From the NCBI RefSeq assembly GCF_004349235.1, contig NZ_SMKY01000035.1, positions 1-48,417 on the forward strand: DNA of 48,417 bases, read 5' to 3'. This document shows positions 48,398 to 48,417 of the stretch, in pieces; positions within the stretch are counted from its first letter, which is position 1, and every line of letters starts with the position of its first letter. The DNA comes from Actinomadura darangshiensis. GTDB taxonomy: Bacteria; Actinomycetota; Actinomycetes; Streptosporangiales; Streptosporangiaceae. The notes below the pieces were generated by a model, which was not told the DNA's origin, ran no database searches, and saw only the letters and a program-made list of their open reading frames with translations. Both the position numbers and the translations under genes were made by a program.

Positions 48398-48417
48398 GTG
48401 TGCGCTCACCGGACACG
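48398..48417 (+). CDS. Start of a gene cut by the window edge
   Basis: GTG at 48398 has a strong ribosome-binding site (GGGAGGT) with suitable spacing. Only about six codons (VCAHRT) are visible, so the product cannot be identified. The preceding 200 bp after the CpaF-like gene are non-coding. Confidence 0.3.

Overview
The window is high-GC actinomycete DNA. GTG and TTG starts, ATGA/GTGA stop-start overlaps, a Streptomyces-type type VII secretion (T7SS) locus, a conservon (cvnABCD) and DUF6507/DUF6177-type proteins together point to a filamentous actinobacterium, most likely near Actinomadura/Streptosporangiales (inference). The DNA looks like chromosomal accessory sequence: secretion systems and regulators mixed with decaying genes.

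Layout. 1-1.2 kb: 3' part of a GT1 glycosyltransferase. 1.3-1.9 kb: broken NB-ARC ATPase. 2.2-4.3 kb: polymorphic T7SS toxin ending in an HExxH metallopeptidase. 4.7-8.6 kb: four-gene operon on the minus strand (lipoprotein binding protein, two ABC permeases, O-methyltransferase) with no ABC ATPase, divergent from an SDR oxidoreductase at 8.9 kb; between them lie four heptamers repeated every 11 bp. 9.7-14.9 kb: conservon (NIT-domain histidine-kinase-like ATPase, Roadblock, DUF742, small GTPase) coupled to an XRE regulator, with an extra Roadblock gene at 15.1 kb.

15.5-30.5 kb: T7SS region. Two more polymorphic toxins share a 628-bp almost identical 5' part with each other and a related N-terminus with the 2.2-kb toxin. 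One ends in an intact APH-like kinase domain, the other in a domain with HSSFLAGG and SGHYKP motifs followed by a probably frameshifted immunity gene. A DUF6507 protein starts that cluster. Divergently lie two WXG100-like proteins, a membrane-anchored TNT domain that seems to have lost catalytic residues, EccD, a MinD-like ATPase, a three-ATPase EccC and two DUF6177-like pieces. EccB, EccE and mycosin are not in the window.

30.4-41.4 kb: regulators and signalling: a two-TM potassium-channel-like protein with RCK domains, a sigma factor plus a degenerate RsbW-like partner, an OmpR-type response regulator, a stand-alone receiver, a PAS histidine kinase, a TetR repressor with two matching operators, three pseudogenes (DUF4267, VOC, AraC) and an ECF sigma factor with a SnoaL-like tail.

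41.5-48.2 kb: a type IV secretion-like locus: a VirD4/TraG-like coupling protein whose Walker motifs are altered, a lipoprotein, a transglycosylase/NlpC-P60 wall hydrolase, a ParA/CpaE-like ATPase and a CpaF/VirB11-like protein that has lost its P-loop. The window ends in a 14-bp perfect inverted repeat whose right arm contains the ribosome-binding site of a gene that starts just before the edge.

Best candidates for something new: the kinase-tipped T7SS toxin, the T4SS-like locus built around apparently dead ATPases, and the inactive-looking TNT domain inside the T7SS operon. All functional statements are from reading the sequence and from memory of the families; no search was run.
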